64,000 bases of DNA from CAVQXR01 sp963717955 (GCA_963717955.1 CAVQXR010000001.1:1178001-1242000), one strand, 5' to 3'; shown: positions 9,033 to 17,340, counted from the stretch's first letter. Numbers and translations: made by a program. Notes: generated from the letters alone by a model not told the origin.

Positions 9033-9311
9033 CTAACGCGCGATGATGTTGTGGATGTCCATCACCTCGGGCTCCCCCGGGTCGATCCCGACCTCGGCCA
9101 GCAGCGGCATCAGGCGCTCGCCGAAGGCCTGGAACTGTTCGCGCGAGTCCCAGATCTCGCTGACCCGGATATTTCCTTCCGAGCCGAAGCACACGTGGAA
9201 CTGGAGCCCGTCGGGTGGGAAGCCGCCCATCGCTTCGAGGCGACGAACGGTCTCGTCGTACTGCTGAAACGACATGGCGCCCACGGGAGCGAAGCGAACG
9301 ACGATGCTCAT
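9033..9311 (-). CDS. small ABM/monooxygenase-like dimeric barrel protein
   Basis: A 92-residue protein starting MSIVVRFAPVGAMSFQQYDE and ending EPEVMDIHNIIAR. Size and pattern (a strand, the helix SFQQYDETVRRLEAMG, strands LQFHVCFGSEGNIRVSEIWD, then the helix REQFQAFGERLMPLL) fit the ferredoxin-like dimeric alpha/beta barrel fold of antibiotic-biosynthesis-monooxygenase-like proteins. The ATG is supported by a strong upstream CAGGAGG. An upstream in-frame ATG at 9380 lacks such a site. This is the last chromosomal gene before the tRNA-fMet island. No substrate can be assigned. Confidence 0.65.
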   Translation of the reverse strand: MSIVVRFAPVGAMSFQQYDETVRRLEAMGGFPPDGLQFHVCFGSEGNIRVSEIWDSREQFQAFGERLMPLLAEVGIDPGEPEVMDIHNIIAR

Positions 9312-9493
9312 GAACGAACCTCCTGGATCGATGGCCTTGCCGGCCCGATCGGGCAGACCCCAGCCGCGCCACCGGCCCAATCGGGCACGGTAGGGCCGGA
9401 TCCGGGGCGAGCAGGTTACCGTGTGCGTTCGGGCGAGTCAAGCTCAGGCCGGGCAACCTGCCCTGGGACGCTGCGCGTCGCCCGCCGAGAAGT

Positions 9494-9518
9494 GAAAGGC
9501 CCTGTTTCCAGGGCCTTT
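9494..9518. terminator. intrinsic terminator hairpin beside att copy 1
   Basis: GAAAGGCCCT...AGGGCCTTT forms a perfect A/T-flanked stem with a short loop and works in either direction. It lies where a terminator would follow the tRNA-fMet 3' end on the minus strand. The same hairpin recurs beside att copies 2-4. Confidence 0.7.
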
Positions 9519-9522
9519 GTGA

Positions 9523-9559
9523 GTAGCGGGGGCAGGATTTGAACCTGCGACCTTATGAG
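9523..9559 (-). repeat. att copy 1: displaced tRNA-fMet 3' half (chromosomal edge of island)
   Basis: This matches the 3' part of the initiator tRNA at 49072-49145, from the anticodon loop (CTCATAA on the minus strand) to the 3' end, but has lost 6 bp of the anticodon stem. To its right are degraded arm repeats (ACCGGCTGAGGTCGGCTCAGATC and a GGGAAAGC/GGGGCAAAGG pair); to its left there are none. That asymmetry is expected where element DNA meets the chromosome. Confidence 0.75.
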
Positions 9560-9878
9560 ACGTCCGTTGCCTAGTTAGGCTACGTCCGATAGCGCATGTT
9601 TCCGTCGCCTGGGACCGGCTGAGGTCGGCTCAGATCAGGTCGGTCGGGGAAAGCGGGGCAAAGGTTCCCGGCAGTAGGTCATGCCTCCACTGAGCGCGCC
9701 AGCAGGGTGGTCCAGTCATGCCCGTGCTCTCCTGGAGCTGGCGTGGGCTGTGGCTCGATCGTGCTGGCCTGCCTGGACATCGGGCAGCATCCTCGTCGGC
9801 GCGGTCTACGCGCTCTGCGCACGGCAGGCCCACGTTTTCGCCCTTGCTTATATAGGTATTCATTGATATGCCACAAGC
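9560..9878. other. att-side spacer without gene
   Basis: The first about 110 bp are a degenerate copy of the element arm region found beside att copies 2 and 3 (GATCGGCTGA-type repeats). The rest has no ORF I can support. It ends in an AT-rich patch just upstream of the ArsR gene. Confidence 0.5.
9847..9870 (+). promoter_or_regulatory. AT-rich promoter/operator candidate for the ArsR gene
   Basis: TTATATAGGTATTCATTGAT is strikingly AT-rich in a GC-rich neighbourhood and ends about 9 bp before the ArsR GTG start. ArsR proteins commonly repress their own operon from such a site. I do not see a perfect palindrome. Confidence 0.35.
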
Positions 9879-10241
9879 GTGCATGCATTCGACGTGTTGG
9901 GCGATCAGGTGAGGCGGCGCATCCTCGAGCTCTTGGCCGGCGGCGAGCACTCGGCCGGCGACGTGAACATCGTTGTGCATCGTGAGTTCGGCATCTCCCA
10001 GCCTGCCGTTTCGCAGCACCTGCGCGTGCTGCGCGATCACGGGTTCGCCACCGTACGCGCCGAGGGCGCCCGTCGCATCTACGCCGTCGCCACGTCCCCA
10101 CTTCAGGAGATCGATCAGTGGCTGGACGCCTACCGCGGCTTCTGGGACCAACGACTCGATGCGCTCGCCACCGAGCTCGCACGTGGCAAGCGCACCCGTC
10201 GAGCAACCAAACCACAACGGAAGGACGAGACGCGCACATGA
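9879..10241 (+). CDS. ArsR/SdpR-type winged-helix repressor
   Basis: A 120-residue regulator. The winged helix runs over about residues 8-85, with the recognition region FGISQPAVSQHLRVLRDHGF and the wing VRAEGARRIYAV. There is no Cys, so it lacks the metal site of ArsR/SmtB metal sensors and resembles the SdpR subgroup paired with AHSA1 proteins. It starts at GTG and ends in an ATGA overlap with the AHSA1 gene, a translationally coupled pair. The basic C-terminal tail (RGKRTRRATKPQRKDE) may add DNA contacts. It probably represses the pair through the AT-rich upstream patch; the signal is unknown. Confidence 0.88.
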   Translation: MHAFDVLGDQVRRRILELLAGGEHSAGDVNIVVHREFGISQPAVSQHLRVLRDHGFATVRAEGARRIYAVATSPLQEIDQWLDAYRGFWDQRLDALATELARGKRTRRATKPQRKDETRT

Positions 10242-10735
10242 CCACCGACGCCAACACCAACACCCCGCGTACCGACAACCTTGCCCAGTACGACGTCGTG
10301 CTGACGCGGCTCTACGACGCGGCTCGCGAGGACGTCTTCGACGCCTGGTCGAGCGAGGAGCGACTGTTGCGCTGGTTCGGCCCTGACCAGTACCCGGCGG
10401 TTTCCTTCGAGCTCGACTTCCGCCCCGGCGGCAGCTACCACCTCTGCATGCGCGGGCCCGACGGCCGAGAGGCGCGCTCCCGCGGCAAATACCTGGAGAT
10501 CGTTGCGCCGGAGCGAATCGTGATGAGCGGCCAGATCGAGCACGATGGCGCCGTCATCTTTGAGGTACTACAGACCGTGACATTCACCGAGCGCGGCGAC
10601 CAGACTGAGCTGACGCTCGAGTACCGCGTCCAACGTAACGACGGCTTCCCAGGCGCTGCCGGCGCTCAGGTCGGCTGGGAGCAGACGCTCGCTCGGCTCG
10701 GCAGCTATCTCGCCGAACGACCGCAGGTCGCGTGA
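10238..10735 (+). CDS. SRPBCC/AHSA1-domain protein
   Basis: A 165-residue START-like domain protein. LTRLYDAAREDVFDAWSSEE, the WFGPDQYP segment, FRPGGSYHLCMRGPDG and VTFTERGDQTELTLEYRV are typical of the AHSA1 (activator of Hsp90 ATPase homologue) group. This is a helix-grip fold with a hydrophobic ligand pocket. Bacterial members next to an ArsR regulator are common and mostly uncharacterised. The start overlaps the regulator stop (ATGA), so the two are made together. No catalytic residues are known for this class. Confidence 0.85.
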   Translation: MTTDANTNTPRTDNLAQYDVVLTRLYDAAREDVFDAWSSEERLLRWFGPDQYPAVSFELDFRPGGSYHLCMRGPDGREARSRGKYLEIVAPERIVMSGQIEHDGAVIFEVLQTVTFTERGDQTELTLEYRVQRNDGFPGAAGAQVGWEQTLARLGSYLAERPQVA

Positions 10736-10787
10736 GCTTCCTCGTGGAGACGGCGAATGCAGCCCGTGTGCGTAGCGGGAGGCTTGC

Positions 10788-11348
10788 GTGGCGAAGCTGA
10801 TCTATTCGGCGATCACGTCGCTCGACGGCTACGTCGCGGATGCGGACGGAAACTTCGGCTGGGCTGCGCCGGACGAGGAGGTTCATACCTTCGTCAACGA
10901 TCTCGAGCGGCCGGTCGGCACCTACCTTTACGGCCGCCGGATGTACGAGGTGATGAGCGGCTGGGAGACCGCGCACACCCTCGCCAACCAGCCGCCCTTC
11001 ATGCAGGACTTCGCGGAGACATGGCAGGCGGCCAGCAAGATCGTGTACTCCAAGACGCTGGAGACGGTATCGAGCGCCAGGACGCGGATCGAGAGGAACT
11101 TCGACCCTAGCGCGGTCCGGCAGATGAAGGCGTCAGCGGCTGGTGACATCACCGTGGGCGGCCCCAACCTCGCCGCGCAGGCGATCAAGGCCGGTTTGGT
11201 CGACGAGTGCCACCTGTTCGTCGCGCCCAGCGTGGTGGGAGGCGGCAAAGCGTCCCTCCCCGACAACGTCCGCTTGAAGCTCGAACTACTGGACGAACGC
11301 CGTTTCGTCAACGGCATGGTTCACCTCCGCTACCGCACCATGACATGA
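10788..11348 (+). CDS. dihydrofolate reductase-family protein (RibD C-terminal domain)
   Basis: A 186-residue NADPH-binding reductase fold. The N-terminal LIYSAITSLDGYVADADGNF, the GRRMYEVMSGWE helix and the late ITVGGPNLAAQAIKAGLVDE, with VAPSVVGGGKASLP, form the RibD_C/DHFR-like signature. Proteins of this type are seldom true folate reductases, and substrates are unknown. It starts at GTG 52 bp after the AHSA1 gene on the same strand, so it may belong to the same transcript. A truncated relative of this domain is fused to a deacetylase remnant at 30522-30955. Confidence 0.85.
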   Translation: MAKLIYSAITSLDGYVADADGNFGWAAPDEEVHTFVNDLERPVGTYLYGRRMYEVMSGWETAHTLANQPPFMQDFAETWQAASKIVYSKTLETVSSARTRIERNFDPSAVRQMKASAAGDITVGGPNLAAQAIKAGLVDECHLFVAPSVVGGGKASLPDNVRLKLELLDERRFVNGMVHLRYRTMT

Positions 11349-11570
11349 GAAGCCAGCCCCGGAATGGGACTTCACAGACAGACCGAAGAGCGGGATGGTC
11401 TACGTCGCTCATGTGCCCCAGTGTGGAGGAATGTCTCCTGGAGGCTCGTTCTCTGGGTCATCTGGCGCCCCGGCTCGGTTGACAGTCCTGTATCAGCGGC
11501 GCGGGCGTAGCTCGCCCACGCCCGTGAAATGGCGGTTGATCGTGTCCGCCAGCTGCGAAGATCGCGCGTG

Positions 11571-12203
11571 ATGAGCCGGATGCCTGGAAGCGGAGCCGCC
11601 GCGGCTGGCGGTGTCGCCCTCTACTGGTTGCCGTTGGGTGCGGGCGGTCATTCGGTACGGCTGAACGGACGCGTCTACGAGGCGGCCGCGGCCTGGATCG
11701 AGCGGCGTCCGGCATGCGACCTCTATCACGCCGCACTCGAGGTACACGCACCCGAGGGACGGTTCGTGATCGAGCAAACCCCCGTTCCCGATCGCAACGG
11801 ACGGGCGCGAGGCGTCGTCGCCGAAGGCGCAGTCGGACAACGCTGGGCCGGACACTTGCGGATCTTCCGTTACGAGGTTCGCCGCTGGCGCGACGGAGTC
11901 ATCCCCGACGTCGCCGAGGCGGTCGGAAGCCCGCAGCGACTGAGTGACGACGTGCGTCAGGCGCAACGACTGCTCGATCTGGTGCCGTCCGTGCCGACCC
12001 CTGTCTGGGGTCGCGACGAGCTCGGTGTCGGCGAGATGTGGAACTCAAACTCGGTGATCTCCTGGCTGATCGTGCGCAGCGGCATCGCCGCCGAGACGAT
12101 CCCGCTCCCCACCGGAGGGCGCGCTCCAGGCTGGAAGGCCGGCCTCGTAGTCGCGCACCGCCACCTGACGCGCCGGCCGCCTCTCGACGAGCGGTCGCCG
12201 TGA
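11571..12203 (+). CDS. conserved-looking protein of unknown function
   Basis: About 210 residues. Coherent, non-shadow composition: ALYWLPLGAGGHSVRLNGRV, then YHAALEVHAPEGRFVIEQTP, HLRIFRYEVRRWRDGVIPD, and near the end GVGEMWNSNSVISWLIVRSG. There is no signal peptide or obvious membrane helix. An ATG at 11529 in the same frame is an alternative start. The WNSNSVISWL stretch with upstream LPLGAGG recalls papain-like/permuted NlpC-type proteins seen in mycobacteria, but I cannot show catalytic residues with confidence. I do not recognise the family. Confidence 0.55.
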   Translation: MSRMPGSGAAAAGGVALYWLPLGAGGHSVRLNGRVYEAAAAWIERRPACDLYHAALEVHAPEGRFVIEQTPVPDRNGRARGVVAEGAVGQRWAGHLRIFRYEVRRWRDGVIPDVAEAVGSPQRLSDDVRQAQRLLDLVPSVPTPVWGRDELGVGEMWNSNSVISWLIVRSGIAAETIPLPTGGRAPGWKAGLVVAHRHLTRRPPLDERSP

Positions 12204-12224
12204 GTGGCTGCTCCGCGTCGTCGC

Positions 12225-12290
12225 TTCCGTTGACACCATGATTGCTTCCCAGGCAAGCGGCTCGAGGAAGGAGCGCAGGTGTCAACGGAA
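12225..12290. repeat. 13-bp inverted repeat
   Basis: TTCCGTTGACACC (12225-12237) and GGTGTCAACGGAA (12278-12290) are perfect inverted copies 40 bp apart, between the unknown gene and the end of the molybdenum oxidoreductase gene. There is no T-run, so it is not a clear terminator. It could be the ends of a small insertion or a protein site. Confidence 0.5.
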
Positions 12291-12421
12291 ACGGGGCAGC
12301 CTCAACCTCATGGAAGTCGCCAAGCTCCGGCGGCGCGAGTCTTGGCCTCGTCGCCACGTTCGGCGAGGACCGCGAGCGCCTCGTCGGAGGAAGGCGGGCA
12401 CTCCTGCGACGCGGGCCGGAT

Positions 12422-14809
12422 TCACGGCGTGTCCTGCAGCAGCTCCCAGACTCGAGGCGCGGTCAGAGGGAGCGTGACGTCGTCGCGGCCGAGCGCGTCG
12501 GAGACCGCGTTGGCGAGTGCGGCGGGGGCGCTGATCGAGTTGCTGTCCCCTATTCCCTTGGCGCCGAGCGGCGTGAACGGGGAGGGCGTCTCGCGATGCG
12601 CGATCGTCAGCCGTGGAAGATCCGGGGCGGTCGGGCACAGGTAGTCCATGAAGCTCCCGGTGAGCAGGTTTCCGTCCTCGTCGTAGACGGTGCGCTCGAA
12701 GAGCGCTGCGCCCGCGCCGTGGGCGAAGCCGCCGCGCACCTGGCCCTCGGCGATGAGCGGGTTGAGCAACCTGCCGGCGTCGTGCACCGTCGCATACTCG
12801 ATCACGTGCACCTTGCCGGTTTCACGATCGACCTCGACGACGGCGATGTCGACGAAGAATGCGTGCGCTGCCGAAGCGCAGACCCGGTCGTCCGCTCCGG
12901 GGGCCTCGAGGTGCGGCGCGCTGTAGACGGCTGTCGCGTGAAGCCCGGGTTCCATTCCCGGCGGGAGGGACTCGGGGTTCCAGTGTGCCCTGCCTGCGAT
13001 ACGACGTAACGAGACGGAGTGCTCGGACGAGCCCCGCACGGTCGCGCGTCCACCGCGAAGGTCGACGTCGGCGGCATCGCACTCGAGCTCAGAGGCGGCG
13101 ATCGCCCGAAGCTTTTCGGCGACGCGCTCGGCCGCGCGTAGCACCGACCCGACGACGACACCCGAGAAGCGCGACGAGTAGTTTCCCGAGGAGACCGTCC
13201 AGGGGAAGGTGTGGGTGTCCAGCTCGGTGATGACATCGACCTCTTCCGGGTGGACGCCGAGGCAGTCGGCGACGATCTGGGCGCACACGGTGGCGTGGCC
13301 CTGGCCCTGCGGGGTGGAGCCGATGCGGACAGTGATCCCGGCGGCCGGACCGACGATCACCGCGGCGGCCTCCGAGTTCCCGGACTTCGGCAGCTCGCTG
13401 GCGCGCTGCTCTGCGGTCTTCGCCAGCGAGACGTAGCCCATGTTCGAGACCGACGGCTCGACCACACAGGCCAGCCCGATCCCGAACAGCCGCCCCTCCT
13501 CCCGCGCCCGCGCCCGCTCGGCAAGCCGCTCCCCGTAGCGGGCGAGCTCGAGCGCGTCGTCGAGGCATGCCTCGTAGTCGCCGGAGTCGTAGAGGCTGCC
13601 TGAGGGCGTGCGATAGGGGAACGCGTCGGCCCGGATGAGGTTTCGCCGCGCCAACTCGGTAGGGTCGAGCCCGAGCCTGCGCGCCGCGATCGCCATCGTC
13701 CGCTCGAGCGCGAGGTAGAGCTGAGGGCCACCGAAGCCGCGGTTGAGGCCGGTCGGGCACCGGTTTGTCATCACGACGCGGTTGCGGACCGCGACATGCT
13801 GGACGCGGTAGGCACCCGAGAGCGAGCCGTGCATGCGGTAGAGCGCCGCCGGCTCCGGCGCGCGGACGTACGCACCCACGTCCTCCACGACGTCGTAGCG
13901 CAGCGCGAGCAGCTCTCCCTCGCCGGAGAACGCGGCCTCGACGCCTGTGCTGCGAGCCGTCGCCCCGGAGCTGCCGGCCAGGTGCTCGACTCGATCCTCG
14001 ATCCAGCGCACAGGGACGCCGAGCTTGCGAGCGGCAAGCCCGATCAACACAACGTAGACGTAGACGGTCGATTTGATGCCGAAGCTCCCGCCAGAGTTCG
14101 GGGGAGTGATCAGGCGCAGCTTCGACCCGGGGAGTCGGAGCGAGGCGGCAGCCACGGAATGGAGCGTGAAGGGGCCCTGGAAGTTCGCCCGGGCGGTGAG
14201 GGTCCCCGATGCCTCGTCCCACTCGGCGATGACGCCGTAGCACTCGACCGGGGTGCTGGTCCAGCGGGGGAAGTCGAAGCGGCCCGAGACGACGAGCTCG
14301 CCCGTAGCGAAGGCCCCATCCGGATCTCCGTACTGGAACGAGCGGTCGGAAGCGACGAGCCCGGGCGACTCCGCTGCCACGAACGGGTCGAGCACGGGCT
14401 GCATGGGCTCGTAGTCCACCTCGATCAGCTCCAGGGCGTCCTCGGCTGTGTAGCGATCGCGGGCGACGACGACGGCGAGCGGCTCGCCGACGTAGCGCGC
14501 GACCTCGTGCGCCGCCGCTCGATAGGGAATGGGGCTCTCCACGCCAGCCGGGAACGGGTGTGACATCGCGGCGACGTCGGCGCCGGTGAGGACGCCGACG
14601 ACGCCGGGCAGCTCGAGCGCCGCCGCCGCGTCGAGCCGGACGACCCTGGCGTGCGCGTACTGCGAGCGGAGGACGGCGGCATCGCACGTGCCCGGCGCTG
14701 CGCCGAGGTCGTCGATGTACCGCCCGGCCCCACGCAGGAGCGCATCGTCCTCGAGTCTCGGGATCGCCCTCCCGACCCAGCTCGTGCTCTCGTCCCCGGA
14801 ACCAGCCAT
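12422..14809 (-). CDS. xanthine dehydrogenase-family molybdopterin-binding subunit
   Basis: A 795-residue large subunit of the xanthine oxidase/CO dehydrogenase family, which binds the Mo-pterin cofactor and hydroxylates aldehydes, purines or aromatics. The N-terminal a/b hammerhead (RLEDDALLRGAGRYIDDL) is followed by cofactor-binding segments (PNSGGSFGIKS, LNRGFGGPQLYLALER, GSTPQGQGHATVCAQI, AKGIGDSNSISAPAALANAV). The CoxL signatures AYxCSFR/AYRGAGR are absent, so it is not a CO dehydrogenase. The base-acting Glu, usually GVGE, is Asp here (GIGDS, about residue 755). No FAD or 2Fe-2S subunit gene is nearby. It follows the catabolic operon on the same strand, separated only by MITE copy B. 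Confidence 0.85.
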   Translation of the reverse strand: MAGSGDESTSWVGRAIPRLEDDALLRGAGRYIDDLGAAPGTCDAAVLRSQYAHARVVRLDAAAALELPGVVGVLTGADVAAMSHPFPAGVESPIPYRAAAHEVARYVGEPLAVVVARDRYTAEDALELIEVDYEPMQPVLDPFVAAESPGLVASDRSFQYGDPDGAFATGELVVSGRFDFPRWTSTPVECYGVIAEWDEASGTLTARANFQGPFTLHSVAAASLRLPGSKLRLITPPNSGGSFGIKSTVYVYVVLIGLAARKLGVPVRWIEDRVEHLAGSSGATARSTGVEAAFSGEGELLALRYDVVEDVGAYVRAPEPAALYRMHGSLSGAYRVQHVAVRNRVVMTNRCPTGLNRGFGGPQLYLALERTMAIAARRLGLDPTELARRNLIRADAFPYRTPSGSLYDSGDYEACLDDALELARYGERLAERARAREEGRLFGIGLACVVEPSVSNMGYVSLAKTAEQRASELPKSGNSEAAAVIVGPAAGITVRIGSTPQGQGHATVCAQIVADCLGVHPEEVDVITELDTHTFPWTVSSGNYSSRFSGVVVGSVLRAAERVAEKLRAIAASELECDAADVDLRGGRATVRGSSEHSVSLRRIAGRAHWNPESLPPGMEPGLHATAVYSAPHLEAPGADDRVCASAAHAFFVDIAVVEVDRETGKVHVIEYATVHDAGRLLNPLIAEGQVRGGFAHGAGAALFERTVYDEDGNLLTGSFMDYLCPTAPDLPRLTIAHRETPSPFTPLGAKGIGDSNSISAPAALANAVSDALGRDDVTLPLTAPRVWELLQDTP

Positions 14810-14977
14810 CTAGTGCGCCGTCCGGGGAACGGGGTGCGGCTCCTGGCGCGCAAGAAGCAAGCCAGACAAGGACGCAGGGAGCGCCAATATGCGGGCATCT
14901 TGACACGACTGAGGACGCGGTCTGGCGCCGCTTTGCAGCCGCGAGGACCGTGCGGTATTCCTCGGACGGTGCACTAG
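14810..14977. repeat. MITE-like repeat, copy B (160 bp plus CTAG duplications)
   Basis: The 160-bp unit 14814-14973 lies between CTAG tetramers, with inverted ends TGCGCCGTCCGGGGA and TCCTCGGACGGTGCA. It is opposite to copy A and shares the core CAAGGACGCAGGGAGCGCC and the weaker internal hairpin (GTCAA/TTGGC on the minus strand). It fills the whole gap between the stop codon of the fusion gene (TAG at 14974-14976, inside the right CTAG) and the start codon of the molybdenum oxidoreductase gene. Confidence 0.75.
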
Positions 14978-16785
14978 GCAGGGACGGTGCTCAGGACCTC
15001 GTCGACGACGCGCAGGCCCGAGCGGATCGCGCCTTCCATGCCGCCGGGCCCCGGCCGCTCGTCCGTGTGCTCACCGGTGAAGAACACCCGGTCGCCGAGC
15101 GGTCGCTTGATCTCGCCGAGGACGGTCTCGCGCTGATCACCGATCGGGGCACGGGCGATGCAGCGAGCGAATGGGTCGTCTGTCCAGCTCACGATCGCGC
15201 CTCCGATCCTCGTGACGGGGCTCCCTGCGATCTCTGCCACGGCGGCGTCGACCTGGCCGAGCACCTCCTCCTGAGCGAGGGCGCGGGGCTCGGACTCGGC
15301 GCTGAGGATGGTCGTGACGATCGCCGCGTCCCCGGGCTGGTCGACGGAGAGGTCGAGCAGCCAGCGAGGGATGCGGTCGCTGAAGAACGCCGTCCTCACC
15401 GCTTCGCCCACGCGCTCGCGCTCACGGTACTGAACGGCGACGCCCGCCCCGGTGCCGTAGCGCAGGGTGACGAGCGCGCGCACCTTCTCTGCCGGAAGCG
15501 GCGGGTCCCAGCCGATGTCCGTCGTCAGCGGACCGGGAACGGCGAGGACGACGAGATCACCCTCGAACTGCCCCTTCTCGGTCTCAACGACCACCGGCGA
15601 GCGTGACCAGTCGATCAGCCGCACGACGTGCTCGAGACGCACGTCGAGGTCCTGCGCCAGACGTCTCGGGAGCTGATCGTTCCCGCCGAGCATCTGCATG
15701 TACTGCTCGGGCCCGAGGTGGAGGCTGCCGGCGTCGACGAAGCGGAGCGGGATCGACGGCTGGATCTGGACGAGCGCATCGAGGAGCGCGACCGCTTTCG
15801 CAGAGAGCCGGCAGCGGCCCGCCCAGGCCGCGACGGTCTCGAACGGCTCGGCCGGATGGGCGGATTTCGCCTCTGCGACCTCTCCGAAGCCGGCGCCGAT
15901 CTCCTCCGGGTCGAGGAGACGGCCGTCGAGCCTGACGCATGGAAGCTCGGCTCCGACCGTCTTGACCGGCGTGAGGGTGATCTCGAGCTCGCGGCAGAGC
16001 TCGACGATCGTGTTCTGCCCCTCGTAGAGGATCATCGCGCCGACGTCCGCGTACTGTCCCTCGGCGAACGGATCGCGCACGGTCAGCACGCGACCGCCGA
16101 CACGAGGTCGCGCTTCGAGGATCGCGACCTCATGCCCGGCTTCCCGGAGCCGGCGCGCCGTGACGAGACCCGACAGTCCAGCTCCGACGACGAGAATCTT
16201 CATGATTCGCTCCTTCCGTGGGATCCGCACCCGTCGATACCGCCGTTCACACGCGTGACGAAGCGCGCCCTCACGCGATGAGGATCGACGAAGGGAGAGC
16301 ACCCCGGCCAGGTCCGGTCGGCCGACGACGGCCGCGAGTAGACCCGGACGAGGAAGGGTCGAGACGAGCAGCGCCAGCTCGTCGGCCGAACGCGCCCGAG
16401 CCGCGTCGAGGTGGCGCAGGCTCTGCGCCACCTCGACGAACCGCGTCTCCGCGGCGATCGGCTGGCCACCCGTAATCGAGTAGCGGCCGTCGAGGAGCGT
16501 GACGAGCAGGAGGTTCGAGGGGGCGAGTGCGGAGATCGACCAGAGCGTGCTCGCTCCCATCAGCAGCTCGCCGTCGCCGACGAGCGCGATCACCTCCCGT
16601 TCGGGCACGGCGTCGGCGATCCCGAGCGCCGTGGCCGCCGTCGAGCCCATCGCGCCGCCGAAGTAGAGGTGCGGGCCGTCGCCTGACGCGCGTCGAAGAG
16701 CCGAGGTCGCAGTACCGAGCGAGGACACGAGCAGCGCGTCGGGAGCGCTCTGGACGAGCGTCCGTGCGACGTCAACCGCGTTCAT
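14974..16785 (-). CDS. TPP-dependent decarboxylase subunit fused in frame to FAD amine oxidase
   Basis: An unbroken 603-codon frame. Residues 1-194 are a TPP-binding domain like the beta subunit of sulfopyruvate/phosphonopyruvate decarboxylase: FGGAMGSTAATALGIADAV and the TPP motif GDGELLMGAS...DGRYSITGGQ. From Met195 a flavin amine-oxidase domain begins: KILVVGAGLSGLVTARRLRE (dinucleotide fold), EARPRVGGRVL, and the C-terminal FAD motif FFTGEHTDERPGPGGMEGAI. An AAGGAG ribosome site lies just before that Met (ATG at 16201-16203), so the 409-residue oxidase can also be made alone. The linker (SSSREGALRHACERRYRR) is low quality, so a lost stop codon is as likely as a true bifunctional enzyme. 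The start overlaps the alpha-subunit stop (ATGA). Confidence 0.75.
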   Translation of the reverse strand: MNAVDVARTLVQSAPDALLVSSLGTATSALRRASGDGPHLYFGGAMGSTAATALGIADAVPEREVIALVGDGELLMGASTLWSISALAPSNLLLVTLLDGRYSITGGQPIAAETRFVEVAQSLRHLDAARARSADELALLVSTLPRPGLLAAVVGRPDLAGVLSLRRSSSREGALRHACERRYRRVRIPRKERIMKILVVGAGLSGLVTARRLREAGHEVAILEARPRVGGRVLTVRDPFAEGQYADVGAMILYEGQNTIVELCRELEITLTPVKTVGAELPCVRLDGRLLDPEEIGAGFGEVAEAKSAHPAEPFETVAAWAGRCRLSAKAVALLDALVQIQPSIPLRFVDAGSLHLGPEQYMQMLGGNDQLPRRLAQDLDVRLEHVVRLIDWSRSPVVVETEKGQFEGDLVVLAVPGPLTTDIGWDPPLPAEKVRALVTLRYGTGAGVAVQYRERERVGEAVRTAFFSDRIPRWLLDLSVDQPGDAAIVTTILSAESEPRALAQEEVLGQVDAAVAEIAGSPVTRIGGAIVSWTDDPFARCIARAPIGDQRETVLGEIKRPLGDRVFFTGEHTDERPGPGGMEGAIRSGLRVVDEVLSTVPA

Positions 16786-17330
16786 CGCGCTCCCCGCCTA
16801 GCTCCGGCTCGAGGAGGATCGCCACCGGGCTGCCGCCTTCGAACCCGATGCGTCAGGGCGCGTCGAGTCACAGGCTCGACCTCCGCTTCGGATCGGACCG
16901 AGAAGGCCTGGATTCCAAGCGCAGCCAGCAGCGGCGCGGTCGCCTGCCCCATCCCCACCTGCACCGGGTTGCGCTCCCCGTGCGTGCCGCGCATCGAGAT
17001 CACAAGCGGCACCGCCAGTCCGTACGGAATTGCGAGCGAGGCGAGCGCGTTGGCGGCGTTTCCGAGCCCGGAGGACTGCATGAAGAGCGCGGGTCGCCGG
17101 CCGCAAACGCGGTGGCCGGCGGCAAACGCGACACACTCCTCCTCCCGCGCGAGCAGGCGGACGGGCAGGCCCCGCTCGGCAAGACACTGCAGGATCCCGT
17201 CGAGCCTGGAATCGGGCACGACCACCGCGGCGCTCGTGCCGCAGGAAAGCAGAACGGCTGCCATCCGCTGTTGCCAGGCACGCGGTGCTGCAGGCCGGTA
17301 GGGATCCGACTCGGGACTCGTCAGGCTCAC
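16782..17330 (-). CDS. TPP-dependent decarboxylase alpha-type subunit (ComD/sulfopyruvate decarboxylase-like)
   Basis: A 182-residue pyrimidine-binding (PYR) domain. PDSRLDGILQCLAERGLPVR is followed by REEECVAFAAGH, with the Glu that activates the TPP aminopyrimidine. QSSGLGNAANALASLAIPYG and MRGTHGERNPVQVGMG follow. The length and the split PYR/PP layout match sulfopyruvate or phosphonopyruvate decarboxylases made of two small chains. It overlaps the next gene by ATGA, so the chains are coupled. The 2-oxo-acid substrate is not known; the neighbours (amine oxidase, CoA ligase, crotonase) point to catabolism rather than coenzyme M synthesis. Confidence 0.78.
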   Translation of the reverse strand: MSLTSPESDPYRPAAPRAWQQRMAAVLLSCGTSAAVVVPDSRLDGILQCLAERGLPVRLLAREEECVAFAAGHRVCGRRPALFMQSSGLGNAANALASLAIPYGLAVPLVISMRGTHGERNPVQVGMGQATAPLLAALGIQAFSVRSEAEVEPVTRRALTHRVRRRQPGGDPPRAGARRGAR

Positions 17331-17340
17331 CGATCTCCCA

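Noticed and set aside
12225..12290. Terminator from the 13-bp inverted repeat
   Set aside because: The arms are 40 bp apart and no T-run follows on either strand.
12422..14809. CO dehydrogenase large subunit (coxL)
   Set aside because: Neither the form I AYxCSFR nor the form II AYRGAGR loop is present, and coxM/coxS are missing.
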